Shown here: positions 12,845 through 25,082 of the stretch, piece by piece
Numbering within the stretch: the first letter of the stretch is position 1
Layout of the letters: each line of letters starts with the position of its first letter
NCBI RefSeq assembly: GCF_029962835.1
Contig: NC_080573.1
Span: 30,125,001-30,189,000, forward strand
From: Magnolia sinica
Lineage: Eukaryota > Streptophyta > Magnoliopsida > Magnoliales > Magnoliaceae
DNA length: 64,000 nt
Direction of reading: 5' to 3'
Notes under the pieces: generated by a model
What the model saw: the letters and a program-made list of their open reading frames with translations, nothing else
Told to the model about the DNA's origin: nothing
Databases searched by the model: none
Made by a program: the position numbers and the translations under genes

Positions 12845-13580
12845 TGTAGCTAGAGCGCATCAGATGATGCCGTGTAACACTGAAGCGGCCGATGAATGAG
12901 CAATCGTGTGTAAATGGTTATAAGATAGGTGGCAAGAGGAGAAGCAGAAGTTCAAGTAGTGTTGAACGCTTATGTAACCTTTGGAACGTGAGAAGGATCC
13001 AGATGAATGAATTGAAGCTAAAAATAGAAGAAGAAAACAAGAAGGAAAATGGTCTCATACCAACCTAAACAAACCGAATCTATTTTTCAATTATCTTCCA
13101 ATTTACCAGTTTATTTACATTCCATAGTGTAATCTTTTACTTTCTCAATTGAGCAAGTTATATTTCATAGTGTAATAGCCTGCTATTTATATTTTGTAGT
13201 ATAATTCATAGCGTTAGACCAAGTAGCTGGTAATCTTTAGATATAATTTGAGTCTATGCTCGCACACTAGATTCGGTTCTTCAATTGAAAGGGTGTTCTA
13301 CAGCTGCTCTTCGTGACTGACTGTAAGAATTCCTTCCTCATTCCCATTTCTATATTAAAAAGTCCTTTCATATGAAAGGCAAATGTGTAACCCATCATTA
13401 GAGGACAAACCCCACCATTTGCCTAATCTTGTTTACACATTAAGCGAGTGGCTAAATAAGCGACCAATCTCCTCTGATCTTAGTCATACACTACGAGTCT
13501 ACCTATCTTGGCGCTCGAGGTCATTGTTGTTTGGTTTGAATTGAAGCTGCAATTTCAATTCTGTCATGCCCACACACCCA
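12845..13580. repeat. Dispersed repeat X, copy 2, uninterrupted
   Basis: This is the continuous counterpart of 6385-6676 plus 9951-10450. It keeps the accaaccgaatctatttttc-like stretch, three spaced ttccatagtgtaatc-type motifs, and the same end around ttgaattgaagctgcaatttcaatt. It serves as the empty-site reference for the solo LTR at 6677-9950. It is probably an old LTR or other retroelement piece; the family is not recognised. Confidence 0.6.
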
Positions 13581-14330
13581 GTGGCGAAAAGAGCAAGCAA
13601 CACACTTTGGTGTGCCTAATTTGTTGGCTGATGCCCTAGAATGAGTGGGAAAAATGAATGGATGACATGGATAAAACATGTACATCAAGTGGCCGAACAA
13701 AGCTTGGGCCACGCCACGTCTACACCAAGGATATTGATAGAGGAGTGCACGATAGGAAATCCATGCATGTCGCATGGGTACATATCGGGCAAAAGGGTGA
13801 AGGGATACTCACAACTCACACCATAAACCACCCCGTGAGAGAATATATTTAGAAGGTGGCATACCAATGTATATTAAGGGACTTTAAACCACGAAGCCAA
13901 AACACAAAAGAAAAGTGCTAAACAAAAGCCAAAAGGGTCACAAACCAAAATAAAAAACAAGAAGCTAAAGGATTTACGTGGTTTGACAATATGTTTACTC
14001 CATGGGACAATGATAGATAGCTTTCTTCTTCACTAGAAATAATAAAAACAAAAATACAAAGCGTACCTCTCTCCTGCCCATATAAAGAATCCTCATAAGT
14101 ACCTTAGAATACCTACATCTCTCTACCCATGACCCTCCTAATTATATAGATAACATCACAAGAATACATATCTCAAAGCCTGGAAGTAGGCTTTATTATA
14201 CGTAGTCATACATATGCCTATACACACAAAGAGGGAGAGAGAAGAAGGGGGAAAGAGAGAGACGTGCAGGAAGTGGAGAGAGAGAAGGAGACAGAGAGAT
14301 CTTCTCTCACTAGGAGATATTCCCACGTGA
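13581..14330. other. Unassigned repeat remnant
   Basis: The segment has overlapping short frames but no recognisable protein. The stretch around 13960-14100 (aaaggatttacgtggtttgac, followed by a line of purine-rich text) resembles the end region of some plant LTRs, which is an impression rather than an alignment. GA-rich sequence lies at 14225-14300. Confidence 0.25.
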
Positions 14331-14825
14331 GCGTCTCCATTGCCATAACAAAGACATGTATCAAAAAATAAGGCAGATCAAAAACTCAAGTCAGTTGCAC
14401 TACCGGAAACAATAAGGATTGAACATCTATCATTAAAACATTCATGGCCATAGAAGTTTTTGATTAGGTTATTATTTTTTTAGTTTTAAGTTCATCTCAG
14501 TAGAAATGACCTAATGAACAATATCAATGGCATATAAACATCATGGTGGACGCTAGAGAGGTTTTAGCGATAGGCATTTTCCTACCCACTTTTTCTTGTT
14601 GTGTGGCTTGCTAAGTTTTGGTTCTACCTCATTTTTCACAATGTGGAAAAATGGATGGATAGGGTTGATTTCTCACAAACATCACGGTGAGTCCCACCTA
14701 GCTTCCTAGGGCAGGAAGGTCCTGCCAAAAGGCTTTCACAGGCAATCCTCGTCCGGCTAGAAGCTAGGTAGGACACCACGATGTTTGTAAGAAACCCACT
14801 CGCCCATCCGCCTTGACAGCTCATG
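14331..14825. repeat. Foldback MITE (partial)
   Basis: Bases about 14667-14715 (tttctcacaaacatcacggt ... cacctagcttcct) are complementary to about 14757-14800 (agctaggtaggacaccacga ... tgtttgtaagaaaccc), forming a hairpin. The left half carries the 'caagtcagttgcactaccggaaacaataaggattgaac' core of the MITE superfamily, split here by position 14400. No gene is present. Confidence 0.5.
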
Positions 14826-15340
14826 TTAATGCATGAGCTTATTGTTTCGAGTATCTATCTGTTTCATCGGATCAACATATTAGCATTGTGCAAAATTCAT
14901 TCCCTTTTCAAACCTCTTGCTCCTCATATACATCAGCATCATAATGCATCTCATGCTCTGTGGCTTGCCAATATAATCGGATCTTACCCATTAGAGACCT
15001 TAGCCAGCTAGTCGTCGCTTTAACATATACATTGTATCCCATCGTTTTCACCGTCTCTGATTAGCGGGCGTATGCTCTAAGACATGCTGATATAATTGCA
15101 CTAGGTCCACCAGAAACCTTAGCCGGATGGCCATCATTATATCATAAGCATTCATATAGCATGAAGCATCATTTGCACCCTACATGTGATTGTTTCGAAC
15201 GTATGCAGTGTGGCTTGCCAATATAATTGGACCTTGCCCATCAGAAATCTGGATTGATCAAACACCTCTACTACAACACCGCATTACATTTCCTACATCA
15301 CAATACATTTACAACACGCGAGAACTACCCATATTCTCCA
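14826..15340. repeat. Diverged tandem repeat, unit about 100-150 bp
   Basis: A block containing tgtggcttgccaatataat, a 'gacc...cccatcagaaacctt' part and an 'agcc' end recurs about three times (near 14960, 15085 and 15210) with strong divergence. This is non-coding and of unknown origin. Confidence 0.45.
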
Positions 15341-16390
15341 GAAATTAGTCCGATCTTGTGAAGTAAAGACCGTACATTTGTATAGGCAGAGTGGGTGCCT
15401 AATACCTTCCCTTTCTGTAACCGCGGTCTCTTACTCGGAATCTCTAGAACATAAACTTACAAGTTATCATAGGGTTAAGGATCCTCGGGTCCTCAATCTT
15501 AAGTGTTTTTATGAGCTTTAACCTACTGTAAAATCGTAATAATTAGTTAGTTGCGATTATAGTCAAATATCACATATTTTACCCCCTTTCATAAAAGCCC
15601 TCGAGCGAGGCAACCAGTGGAAAGGAAGAGAGTAGATCTCCCATACCCTGTGGACATCGCACCCTCCTCCTTGCAGCGTTCACATAGACTTATATCAAAT
15701 ACTTGAGTTTGGGTTTTTGAGCTTACCTCCTTTCATTTAAGGTGGCTATACTTAGAGGGTTCTTGGGCGGTTCCAAAATCATTGTACCTTCATGGGATAT
15801 GTTGAATATGCTAGAAAATTCCTATTTTGATGGGAATGTATTCCCGAGAATGTCACCGAGCCCGCCTCGGTCGAAGTGATCTTCAGCCAAAATCACTCCA
15901 AAGATTTCTTTTCTAAGTTTGGGATGGGATTCCCTCTGGATTTCTCATTCTGCCTTTGGCCGTGGTCACAACCTGGTTAGCTCGGGATGTTGGGGAGCTC
16001 GTGGCCCGAGTTCCTTGCATTGTGGAACCTTTGCCCGTATTTATAGATGTACTAGGTAAGATGACTCCTCCCCAACCAAGCTACCTCTTCTGACAACTCA
16101 GCGTGGGGGCTCATCTCTTCATTAAGAAAGTTGCTTGTTCTGCTTTCAAGTTTTGTGCTCTAACAGTCAGAGCCAAAAACCTTTCCTGGTCCTCTAGTTG
16201 TCTCGGCTTCAAGGCCCTTCCCTCGTAATTGTTCCCTTCCCTCGTAATTGTTCATTCTTCCCATATGATGGACTACTTCGGTTTTACCCACAACATAACT
16301 TATTTGGGGGAAGAGCCCCAACCTCCATCAATTACCTGAGCAATGAGGCATGATAACTAGCTAAATAGATAAACCTTAGAGCCACAGCCG
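15341..16390. other. Decayed LTR-like sequence
   Basis: The stretch ggtgcctaataccttccctt (about 15391) and a TATA-like gtatttatagatg (about 16035) are the kind of sequence seen in plant LTR elements, but there are no termini, target duplications or coding domains. Family and age are unknown. Confidence 0.25.
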
Positions 16391-17012
16391 AACATCGCTC
16401 TATCTTGACACCATAATCAATGTTTGAATCGGATCCAATCTCTTGTGACACAAACATAACCATCGCACTGTGCGGCTAAATTCGAGTACGAACAGCAGGC
16501 ACTTGTTTTCCACTTTTTCAACTTACGTGGCCCGCTTGGTTTTTGGATCCACCTTGTTTTTTTTTTTATTTCTTGTATATTTTGTTCTTGTTTTTTGTTT
16601 CTCATTTCATAAAATGAGCTGATAAAACAGATGATCGAAGTAGATTTCTTATAAACATGGTAGTGGCTCTCACCTAGTCTTCGATCGCAGTAACTCCTTG
16701 GGAAAGGTTTTCACAGGAAATCCATGTCCCTTCCAACAGCATGAACTTCCTGCCATGGGTGTCTCACGCAAGAGATTTTTCCCACTGTAAATCTCACATT
16801 TTACTCACTGACTTTTCAAAACCACCCAAACTTTACTTTACATAACTAAACCAATGTTGTATGGATTTCTCGTTGCAGACGAAAATACCCTTCAACTGCC
16901 CGCCCAACCTGGTCAACCCCATCTTGCTGCCTGTCCAACCCGGTCGACCGGGTCCACATTCGGTCAACCCCGTCTTGCTGTCCACAGATTAGCTACTAAC
17001 AAGTTAAGTAAC
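16391..17012. repeat. MITE fragments
   Basis: Contains parts of the foldback family (for example agtagatttcttataaacat and ctcacctagtcttcgatcg near 16640-16690) and a short tandem of 'cccaacctggtcaacccc' type at 16895-16985. No gene is seen. Confidence 0.4.
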
Positions 17013-17431
17013 GAGACTCGCTACTGAAGTGACTTCACCAAGTTATGTGGGTCCCACCATGATGTATGTTTTGTATCTACACCATCCATCCATTTGGAGA
17101 GTGATGCCCACCGTTGAAACCTTCCTAAGGTACACATGATGTTTATTTGAGATCCAACCTGTTCATAAGTTAACACACAAACATGAAATAAGGGAAAACA
17201 CAAATATCGGCTTGATTAAAAACTTTTGTGTTGACCCTTAAAAGTTTTTAATGGTGGGCGTCACTCTTTCCATTGTTTTCTGTAGTGAGGTCCACTTGAG
17301 CCTTGGATCTAACTTATTCTTTGGCTAATGCCTTAAAATGATCTCTCCAAATGGATGGACAGTGCGGATACATAACATACATTATGGTGGGACCCACATA
17401 ACTTGGTGACGTCACTTCATTAGCGAGTCTC
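17013..17431. mobile_element. Foldback MITE with long inverted termini
   Basis: The left arm starts GAGACTCGCTACTGAAGTGA and the right arm, reverse complemented, starts GAGACTCGCTAATGAAGTGA. The match continues through the 'accaagttatgtgggtcccaccat' block, so at least 55 bp of inverted repeat is near identical. The middle is also partly self-complementary. No transposase is encoded. Related elements lie at 21936-22445 and 61027-61570. Confidence 0.75.
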
Positions 17432-17617
17432 ACTACTCAAAACAAGATCGGGATGTCCCGACATTCTTCTCAACTCAAACTTGACCAAGCACTTCGTATG
17501 CAATGAACTGAAAGTGATGAACCTAGGCGGATCAAATGACACAGGCATGGGGTCGTCACAGCCGTTCCGGCCTTGGTGATTCAGATAAGACCAATGACTG
17601 CAATGGATGTACTCCAG

Positions 17618-18279
17618 CTTCATGAAATTGAGCGAGCTTCAAATGAAATTGACCGAGCTTCACATGAAATTGAGCGAGCTTCGAATGAAATTGAGCGAGC
17701 TTCACATGAAATTGAGCGAGTTTCGAATGAATTTAAGTGAGCTTCACTTGAAATTGAGCGAGCCTAACATGAAGTTAAGTGAGCTTCAAATGAAATCGAG
17801 CGAGCCTAACATGAAATTGAGCGAGCTTCACAATAAATTGACGAAGCTTTACATGAAATTGAGCGAGCTTCAAATGAAATAGAGCGAGCTTCAAATAAAA
17901 TTGACCGAGCTTTAAATGAAATTAAGAGAGCTTCACATGAAATTGTGCGAGCTTCAAATGAAATGGAGCGAGCTTCAAATAAAATTGACCGAGTTTTAAA
18001 TGAAATTAAGAGAGCTTCAAATGAAATTGAGCGAGCCTAACATGAAATTGAGCGAGCTTCAAATGAAATTGAGCGAGCATATCATGAAATTGAGCGAGCT
18101 TCACATGAAATTGATCTAGCTTCAAATGAAATTGAGCGAGCCTAACATGAAATTGAGCGAGCTTCAAATGAAATTGATTGAGCCTAACATGAAATTGAGC
18201 GAGCTTCACATGAAATTAAGTGAGCCTAACATGAAATTGAGTGAGCTTCAAATGAAATTGAGCGAGCTTCAAATGAATA
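17618..18279 (+). repeat. 21 bp minisatellite, about 31 copies
   Basis: The unit is atgaaattgagcgagcttcaa with variants ending cttcac or cctaac. Because 21 is a multiple of three, long open frames result on both strands with heptads such as MKLSELQ, but there is no gene context, start or partner exon, so I do not call a protein. The first 15 or so bases of the unit closely match the 21 bp units inside the Mutator-like element at 39461-40145 and 45965-46255. Confidence 0.92.
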
Positions 18280-18640
18280 TTGTCTATCCATGCCATCCAT
18301 CCATTTTTCCATCTAATTCAAGGGGTTGAGCCCAAAAGTGAAGCATATCCAAAGATCAAGTGGATCATATTACATGAAACAATGAGGATAATCATTTACA
18401 CCGTCGAAACCTTGCTAGGCCCCAGAGGGATGTTTTATTTGTCATCCAGCTTGTTTATAGGATGATGTAAACATGGATGAACGGAAAACACAGATACAAC
18501 CTTGATCCAAAACTTTTATGGCCCACAAGAAATTTTTTCGGTATAGGTTTAGGGCAATTTGATCAAATATACATATAGTGCATGTTTTCTTCGATGGGAG
18601 CATAATTTTCGTCCATTCTTGATAAACTAAAAAGAAGACA
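18280..18640. repeat. MITE half
   Basis: Carries the 'tccatgccatccatccatttttccatc' start and the 'gaaccttgctaggccccagagggatg' middle of the foldback family, directly joined to the end of the 21 bp array. No matching left arm is found, so it may be truncated by the array. Confidence 0.45.
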
Positions 18641-18649
18641 AAGAGGTAA

Positions 18650-18835
18650 CAGTTTGGCGGAAGGGTATTCTTATACGAAAAAGAGAGAAGATTTTAGAAA
18701 ATTTATTTTAGGTAGATGGATATTGTTATATAAAGAGGATAAAAGATTTCAGAAAATTGATTTAGGTAAAGAGGTATTGTGGTACGAAGAGGAGAGAAGA
18801 ATGCAAAATATGGGTTTTTGTAAAGAAAATGATTT
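18650..18835 (+). repeat. Three diverged tandem units of about 57 bp
   Basis: Units start near 18656, 18715 and 18771 with a ggtattcttatacgaaaaag-like start and an 'agaagattttagaaaatt...tttaggta' end. Overlapping open frames on both strands are by-products of this repeat. Confidence 0.55.
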
Positions 18836-18889
18836 TTTTGTACAAGAGGAGATCCGAGGAGATGACAGAAAATGAGTTCGTAACGTAGG

Positions 18890-19370
18890 GGTAGTTTTCT
18901 CTGGAAAAATAAAGTTTGCGGGCATTTAAAAAAGCCAGTGATGAAATGTGGGATTTGCAGTCGAAAAATCTCCTCACGCAATCGTCTGGAAGGGGAAGAC
19001 GCGGTTGCTTGCGACACACAGATTTCCTGCGTTCAGAAGCTAGGTGGGTCTATTATGAAGTTTGTGAGAAATTCAATCTGTCCATCCGTTTTGCCTGTCA
19101 GGCCATATTCAAAAATAAATAAATCCAAAGCTCGAGTGGGCCACCCGACTTGAAACAGTAAGGATTAAACACCCACCGTAAAAAACACGTGGAGCTAAGA
19201 AGTTTCGGATCAGCTAATTCGTTTGCCGTTTTCGGTTCATCCTAGCAGGAATGACCTTATCAAGGGTTTAGATGGCATATAAACATCACGTGGGAAATTT
19301 TCAACGGTAGGCATTCTCTTTTACTTCTGACCGCAGGAAATTTATGCGACTGAGGGAGGTTTCCACAGTG
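18890..19370. repeat. MITE-type filler
   Basis: Contains agctaggtgggtctattatg and the 'gtgggccacccgacttgaaacagtaaggattaaac' type core. Its last 60 bp (19306-19366) recur directly at 19902-19960 on the other side of the next element. No gene is recognised. Confidence 0.4.
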
Positions 19371-19908
19371 GAAACGGATTGGCTACTCCTCCTGACACCA
19401 GCCAATGGCTAGTGGTCGGTGCTCTGTGGGGCCACCATGATGTATGTGTTTCATCCATGCCGTCCATCAATTTTTACAGATCATTTTACTGTAGAAGACC
19501 AAAAATAAGGTATATCCTAATCTCAATTGGACCACATTACAGGAAACAGTGTCGAATGAGTGTTGACCATTAAAAACATTTTGGGGACCATAAAAGTTTT
19601 GGATCAAGCTGATTTTTGTTTTTTCCTTTCATCTGAGTCTGTATGACCTAATCAACAGATTGGATGTCAAATAAACAGTACAGTGGGCCTTAGGAGGATT
19701 TTAATGGTAGGTATCCAATCACTATTGTTTTCATGTGGTGTGGTCCACCCGTGATTTATATACCTCTCATTTCTAGGATCAAGCCCTACAATGATCTTTA
19801 AAAATGGATGAACGGAATGGATGAAACACATACATCATTGTGGGGCCCACAGAGCATCGACCATCAGCCACGGGGCTGGTGTCAGGGGGAGTAGCCGATC
19901 CGTTTCGG
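19371..19908. mobile_element. Foldback MITE flanked by long direct repeats
   Basis: The left terminus GAAACGGATTGGCTACTCCT pairs with the right terminus AGTAGCCGATCCGTTTC. The inner arms share the 'gtcggtgctctgtgggg' and 'catgatgtatgtgtttcatcc' blocks. The same terminal sequence forms part of the long termini of the Mutator-like element (38636 and 48735) and lies near 55870. The flanks are direct repeats of about 60 bp (19306-19366 and 19902-19960). Confidence 0.7.
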
Positions 19909-20480
19909 TAGGCATTCTCTTTTCCTTCTGACCGCAGGAAATTTCTGCGACTGAGGTAGGTTTCGACGGTAGGCAATCTTCTAGAAAGAAGGGAGAAAGC
20001 GACTGCGAAATCCAATCGCACGTGTGGAAGCCAGGAAAAGCTACAGCGCGGTCGAACTCCGGCTAAAATACGCGTCTTGTTTTATATTCTTTTCTTTGGT
20101 GGAACCGAGGATGTTTCAAGTCTGCTACAACTGACCTGGTCGTGCATTGGCATCGTACACGTGGCTCTATAGTCACTGCATCTAGGCAGTCCAACTGGCG
20201 AGGCATATAATTGATGGCGAATGGTACAAAAGCACACTGATTGAATGATCTCAGCCATCCGATCAATGGACAATTTCGTCATTATTCTGGACTGTTGGCC
20301 ACCTCCATCTTTGGTGGTTTGTTGGAGGTGCCCCCAATCGAGCTGCTACGATCAATGGATGCAAGATGACAGCCACGTCTACATGCTAAAGGCCGAGCCA
20401 ATCTCGATTGTCCGCTGCAAATGGCCTCTTAAATGTGATTTGAATTGGTTCCATCAGACGGGGATTCGGTAGTGATCCGT
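19909..20480. other. No recognised feature
   Basis: After the flanking direct repeat this stretch holds no recognisable protein, RNA gene or repeat family. Short frames exist on both strands without similarity I can name. Confidence 0.4.
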
Positions 20481-21390
20481 CCAGCTCGAACTGATCATGC
20501 CTGAAAACATCTCAAAAGAGAGATCCAAACCTCAGGGGGAGCACACCAGAGGAAATAGTGGGTGATTGAACGCCCACCACTGAAAACATCTCAGGGGCAA
20601 CAAAAGTTTTGGATCAAGCTGATATTTATGTTTTTCCTTCATCCGGGTCTGTGTAGCCTAATCAACAGGTTGGATGACAAAAATTGTTACAATGGGCCTT
20701 AATATGTTTTTTACTGGTGGGCAATCAATCATTAATGATTCATGTGATGTGGTCCAACTGATATTTGGATCAAACTCAGTTTTTGGAACATATACTAAAA
20801 TGATTGGTTAAAATGAATGGGCGGCATGGATAAGACAATACATCATGGTGGTACTAAGCTAAGTACTGGATGGGTCACTACCGAAGTCTAGTCCGCTTCC
20901 TTCCATCTGTTAGGTACATGTACTTCAATGCAGACCGGACGGATCATGGCCCTCACCGTAGGCAGAACATCGCCCAAAACTCACGTGGATTGGACAATCT
21001 TAAGAGTCTGATTTCCAGACGTTGAATTTGGACCGCTGGCCATTTTCCTTTTAACGGTTCGATTTGATGGCCAACAGTTTGATATTTCGAATCACATGGT
21101 CAATGTTGTTTCGGTCCGAATTCAATTGGACATAGGGCCAGTGATCGGGATGGTCTGGATTGAAGTTCAAGTAAGCACACAAGTAAGCGAATCCTGACAG
21201 TTTAAGAAGTGGGCCCCACTATGATGGATGGCAATAAGAAAGCTAGAGGTTTAATCAATGCGAATGGGACCGTTATCTGGATGGTGTGGATTGATATACG
21301 AGTATGCAACATGTAAGGCTGACATGTGTGTTTAAAGTCAGAGTCTCGATTCGGTGCAAGGACATTGAAGGGTGCGCACACGGACGCGGA
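20481..21390. repeat. Decayed foldback MITE plus unassigned sequence
   Basis: The region near 20460-20890 is bounded by ggtagtgatccgtccagc and, inverted, ggatgggtcactaccgaag, and contains the family core (atcaagctgatatttatgtt; aatcaacaggttggatgac). From 20890 to 21390 I see no gene or clear repeat. Confidence 0.45.
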
Positions 21391-21396
21391 TGGCTG

Positions 21397-21930
21397 GCGT
21401 ACCACACACCAGCTATATAACTGGTGTATTGACGTCAGCAAGTTATGTGGGTCTCATCACGAGGTATGTCTTATATCCAAACCGTCCATCCATTTTGCGA
21501 ACTCTTCTTACGGCTTGAGAAGAAAAATATGACAGCTCTAACTATCTGGTGGACCACATTGAAAAAAGCAGTGGGAGATTGAACGTTTACCATTGAAATC
21601 CTTTTAGGGTCACAGAAGTTTTAGATCAATATAAAATTTGTTTTTCCTCTTTATCTAGGTCTTTGTGACCTTATGAACAGATTAGATGGAAAATAAACAT
21701 TATGGTGGCCCTACTAATCTTTTAACGGTGAAAATTATTATGCTCACTGATATTTGTGGTGTGGTCCAGTTGATGTTTGGATATGATTCATTTTTTGTAA
21801 AAGGATCTCTAAAAATGTATGAACGGTGTGGATATAATAAATACATCAATGTGGGGCCCTGTATCTTTGATCTCCATTGAACCGTTCGTACAACTCGGAT
21901 CTTTGTTTGGTACACCAGCCAATCCGCTTC
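21397..21930. mobile_element. Foldback MITE
   Basis: The left side has accacacaccagctatataac and a 'gtgggtctcatcacgaggtatg' arm. The right side has 'gaacggtgtggatataataaatacatcaatgtggggccc' and ggtacaccagccaatccgc. The same right-hand ending is seen upstream of the P450 gene (about 49345-49380). Confidence 0.55.
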
Positions 21931-21935
21931 CGACA

Positions 21936-22445
21936 CGGATTAGCTACCGACAGGTTGAGCAGCGAGATTCGCTCCCGAAGTGACGTCTCCAAGTTCTTTG
22001 GCCTCATCGTGATGTATGTGTTGTATCCACACCGTTCATTTATTTGGAGAGATCATTTAATGGCACGAGCTAAAGAAGGAGGGAGATCCAAAGCTCTCGT
22101 GTACCCCACTACATAAAACAGCAAGGATTGAACGCCTACCATTAAAAACTTTTAAGGGCCACAGAAGTTTTCGATCGAGCTGGTATTTGTGTTTTGCCTT
22201 CTCCATGTCTGTCTTAACTTATTAATAAGTTGTCTCAAATAAACATCATGGTGGCCATGTGAAAGTTTCAACGGTGGCCGTCAATCTCCCCACTATTTCT
22301 GTGATGGGTCCATTCGAGCTTTGGTTCTGCCTCATTTTTTCGGCTCAGGCATTAAAATGAACTCTATAGACTGTGTGGATACAACACATACATCGTACTG
22401 GGGCCCACAGAACTTGGTGACGTCTCAATCTTTCAGTAGCTAATT
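21936..22445. mobile_element. Foldback MITE
   Basis: The left arm reads cacggattagctaccgacag, then 'gaagtgacgtctccaagttc'. The right arm, inverted, reads tagctactgaaagattgaga, then 'cgtcaccaagttctgtgggcc'. It belongs to the same family as 17013-17431. No coding content. Confidence 0.6.
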
Positions 22446-23377
22446 GGCGTCCCACGCACACGTGCCGAAGTCGCACACCTGTCCAACAATCTAAGGTTCA
22501 TTAATTAAATGGGCCACAGACAAGTAGGATAAAACAGAGGGTTAGAAAAGATGACCAACGGTCTCTGTTAAGTGAATCAGTATACATGAGTGGCCCACCT
22601 GATGAATGAAACTTCTTGATTTTTCACGATTGTTCCAGCTGATAAGTGGCCTGGATCCTACACACGTGTACTGTGCTGGCACGTGTTATGCGGATTGCTT
22701 CTTCACTCACTCGTCGCACGAATCGCCTCAGCATTTCTTATATCTGAAGTTTTTTTTCTTCACACACATTCACCCACCCCCACACGCGCCCGCACACTCG
22801 ACCACACTAGATTTCCAATTTTGCATGAAAAGAAAAAGGCTATGCAGTGGGCCTCACATTCCATCAGCCTCCGATGACGGTCGGACGGTGATGGTTTGTT
22901 TGCTAGCAACAAACGCACAATCGCTTCACTGTATAGTAACATCCAAGGGAGATTTGGTGGGATACATCCTCTGGTATAAGTCGCCGTTGAATTTAGCATG
23001 AGTGACATGGACCGTTTATGAGGGGCCTCGTTTTCTATGTAGGATACCTGATAATGAAATCTCTTATTTGGATAATTCAGCATCATGTTGACTTATTTCT
23101 GTTGAACGGTGGCCGTTGCTTTCTATACCATCCCTTGGAAAGTCTAGGATTTACCAGTCTTGAGGACATTTGAGCAGTCACCTTCCTCGTACTGCTGTTG
23201 GAAAAATAATAAAATACCTGCACAAAGGAAAATAGAAAAAAAAGATAATGAAATAATCAGATGCAGTGGGTTCAAGGGTCAATTTGAATGGTCAATTTAT
23301 CAACACCGATTTGCTGCCCATTTTCTGATAGTTATAACAAGTGCAAACAAAGAAAATTTATACATTGTCTTCATGAT
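22446..23377. other. No recognised gene
   Basis: A 131-codon plus-strand frame (22606-23001) overlaps frames on both strands and shows no recognisable domain. Pyrimidine- and CA-rich sequence at 22750-22800 gives low-complexity residues. I do not call a gene. Confidence 0.4.
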
Positions 23378-24465
23378 TGTAATGCCCTGACAATCGGCAC
23401 CCGAGTACATAGACTGCGGTCCCGAGTTCTCAAGTGTTAACTTAATAAAATACACATGTGTCGTGATTCAAATTCACATTCATTTCATATACAAATAATC
23501 AGAGTTACGCATTTTAACTTAGCGGAACCCAAGCAAGGTAAAGATAACAAGATCCAAAATTATAAGGCTAATACCCAAAAGTTACAATTATAAAAGTGGT
23601 GATCACCCATGTGAGAATTATACAAATCATAATAATTGCGATAAGAATAGAAGAATAACTACCAAGTTGAGAAGAAGCTAAAGATTTACTGGGTGCCTCG
23701 ATTGCATCACTGACTGGTCCTATTTCTAAGTTGTCTGAATATATCAAATAAAAGGTATCAAATGCCAACATAGTGAAGAAATATCCCCAAAATTATTACT
23801 TGGGATATTTTAGCGATTAGCAGGTTCACAATAAATACATATTTATATATGTAATACACTCAAGCATATTATCTTTAATACACAACTACTAAGTAAGTTA
23901 CACAACCAAAAACAAGCAATGATGACATAACAAACAAACGATTTTCTACTCTATTTGGTAAATATATTAATTCTATGATGAAATGATGTATGCTCCTTAC
24001 AATCCATCACCCCCTCACAAGAGACTTCCACGCTTATTTCATAAATGCTAACACTCCCTCACAAGCGACTCTAACGCCAAATTACAACCTATCCTACGGT
24101 ATACATGATTAGTTAAGTGATTATTATTTCCATTTCATACAGCAGGTTAGCGAAGCCAGGATACCACCATTATATCACGAGTCATTATTTAGATCACTTG
24201 GCTCATTGCGGCACGTAGCAACTCCTTACCAGTGTCCATTGATCTAAATTATGGCATCAATAAGGTATGGGTCATTACATAGTACCGAATATAAACCATC
24301 AATTCAGAGGTGTAGGTTTGTTACTTAAAACTAATTCAATACAAGGGAAATGGTTCGTCACCCAATTCCATTCACGCCTGGTCATTCGAACGATACTCTA
24401 ACACAGAACCATCTGGCAATAATTTGATAAGGTCATTCTAACAACATTCTGTCACCTCTATCAGT
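23378..24465 (+). mobile_element. 5' part of the gypsy-type LTR seen at 6677
   Basis: It begins TGTAATGCCCTGACAATC and follows 6677-7715 block by block (tttagcggaacc-like start, 'agtgtccattgatctaaatta' and acaacattctgtcacctct). The match stops at about 24465 where a different LTR family begins, so this is a partial copy. Fossil, non-coding. Confidence 0.75.
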
Positions 24466-25033
24466 GCGTGCAGAATATATACAGCAAGGTGGGTCCCATG
24501 TGGGGCCCACCACATACATGTGTGTGTGTATAGTATAATAATATTATATTTATTTATATTATTTATTTTTTAAAAAAGGGGTCAGGGGTCTAGTGTCCAG
24601 ACCTGGACGCTGGATGGACGGTGTGGATTTAGAATACATCCATCAAGGCGGGCCCACCCCACACGTGTGGCACATGTGGGTGGGTCCCACATCCTAAAGA
24701 GGATGGCGTGGATATAAACCACGTACTTTAGGTGGTTTTTCCACCTTGGATGGGCGGTTTGGATCATTGTTGGCCCCATGTGTGAGTGCCACACATACAT
24801 TCCAAGGAGTCCCACATGTATGGTTGGGATATAACACATATCTCATGTGGGCCCCACGCTTGCTAATGTAAATACAACAGCTATATAACTGGTGTGAGGT
24901 ACCCCAGCCAATCCACTACCATAATGGTGGGTCCCACGTATGGCCCACCAGAGTTTTGAATCAATCGGATATTTGTATTTTTACTTCATCCAGGGATGCT
25001 TATCAGGTGGGCCACACTCCATCACAAAAGGGA

Positions 25034-25036
<3 letters not shown>

Positions 25037-25081
<45 letters not shown>
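25037..25081 (+). repeat. (AG)n microsatellite
   Basis: Uninterrupted AG dinucleotide run within the LTR fragment; it creates false open frames of alternating RE/ER residues. Confidence 0.95.

Positions 25082-25082
<1 letters not shown>

Noticed and set aside
17618-18279. CRISPR array
   Set aside because: The repeats are contiguous without unique spacers and the genome is a plant's.
17607-18329. Open frames with MKLSELQ and QFHLKLA heptads on both strands
   Set aside because: They come from a 21 bp tandem array; both strands are open at once and no promoter, intron or partner gene is visible.
22606-23001. 131-codon frame as a host gene
   Set aside because: No recognisable domain, overlapping open frames on both strands, and surroundings made of MITEs.
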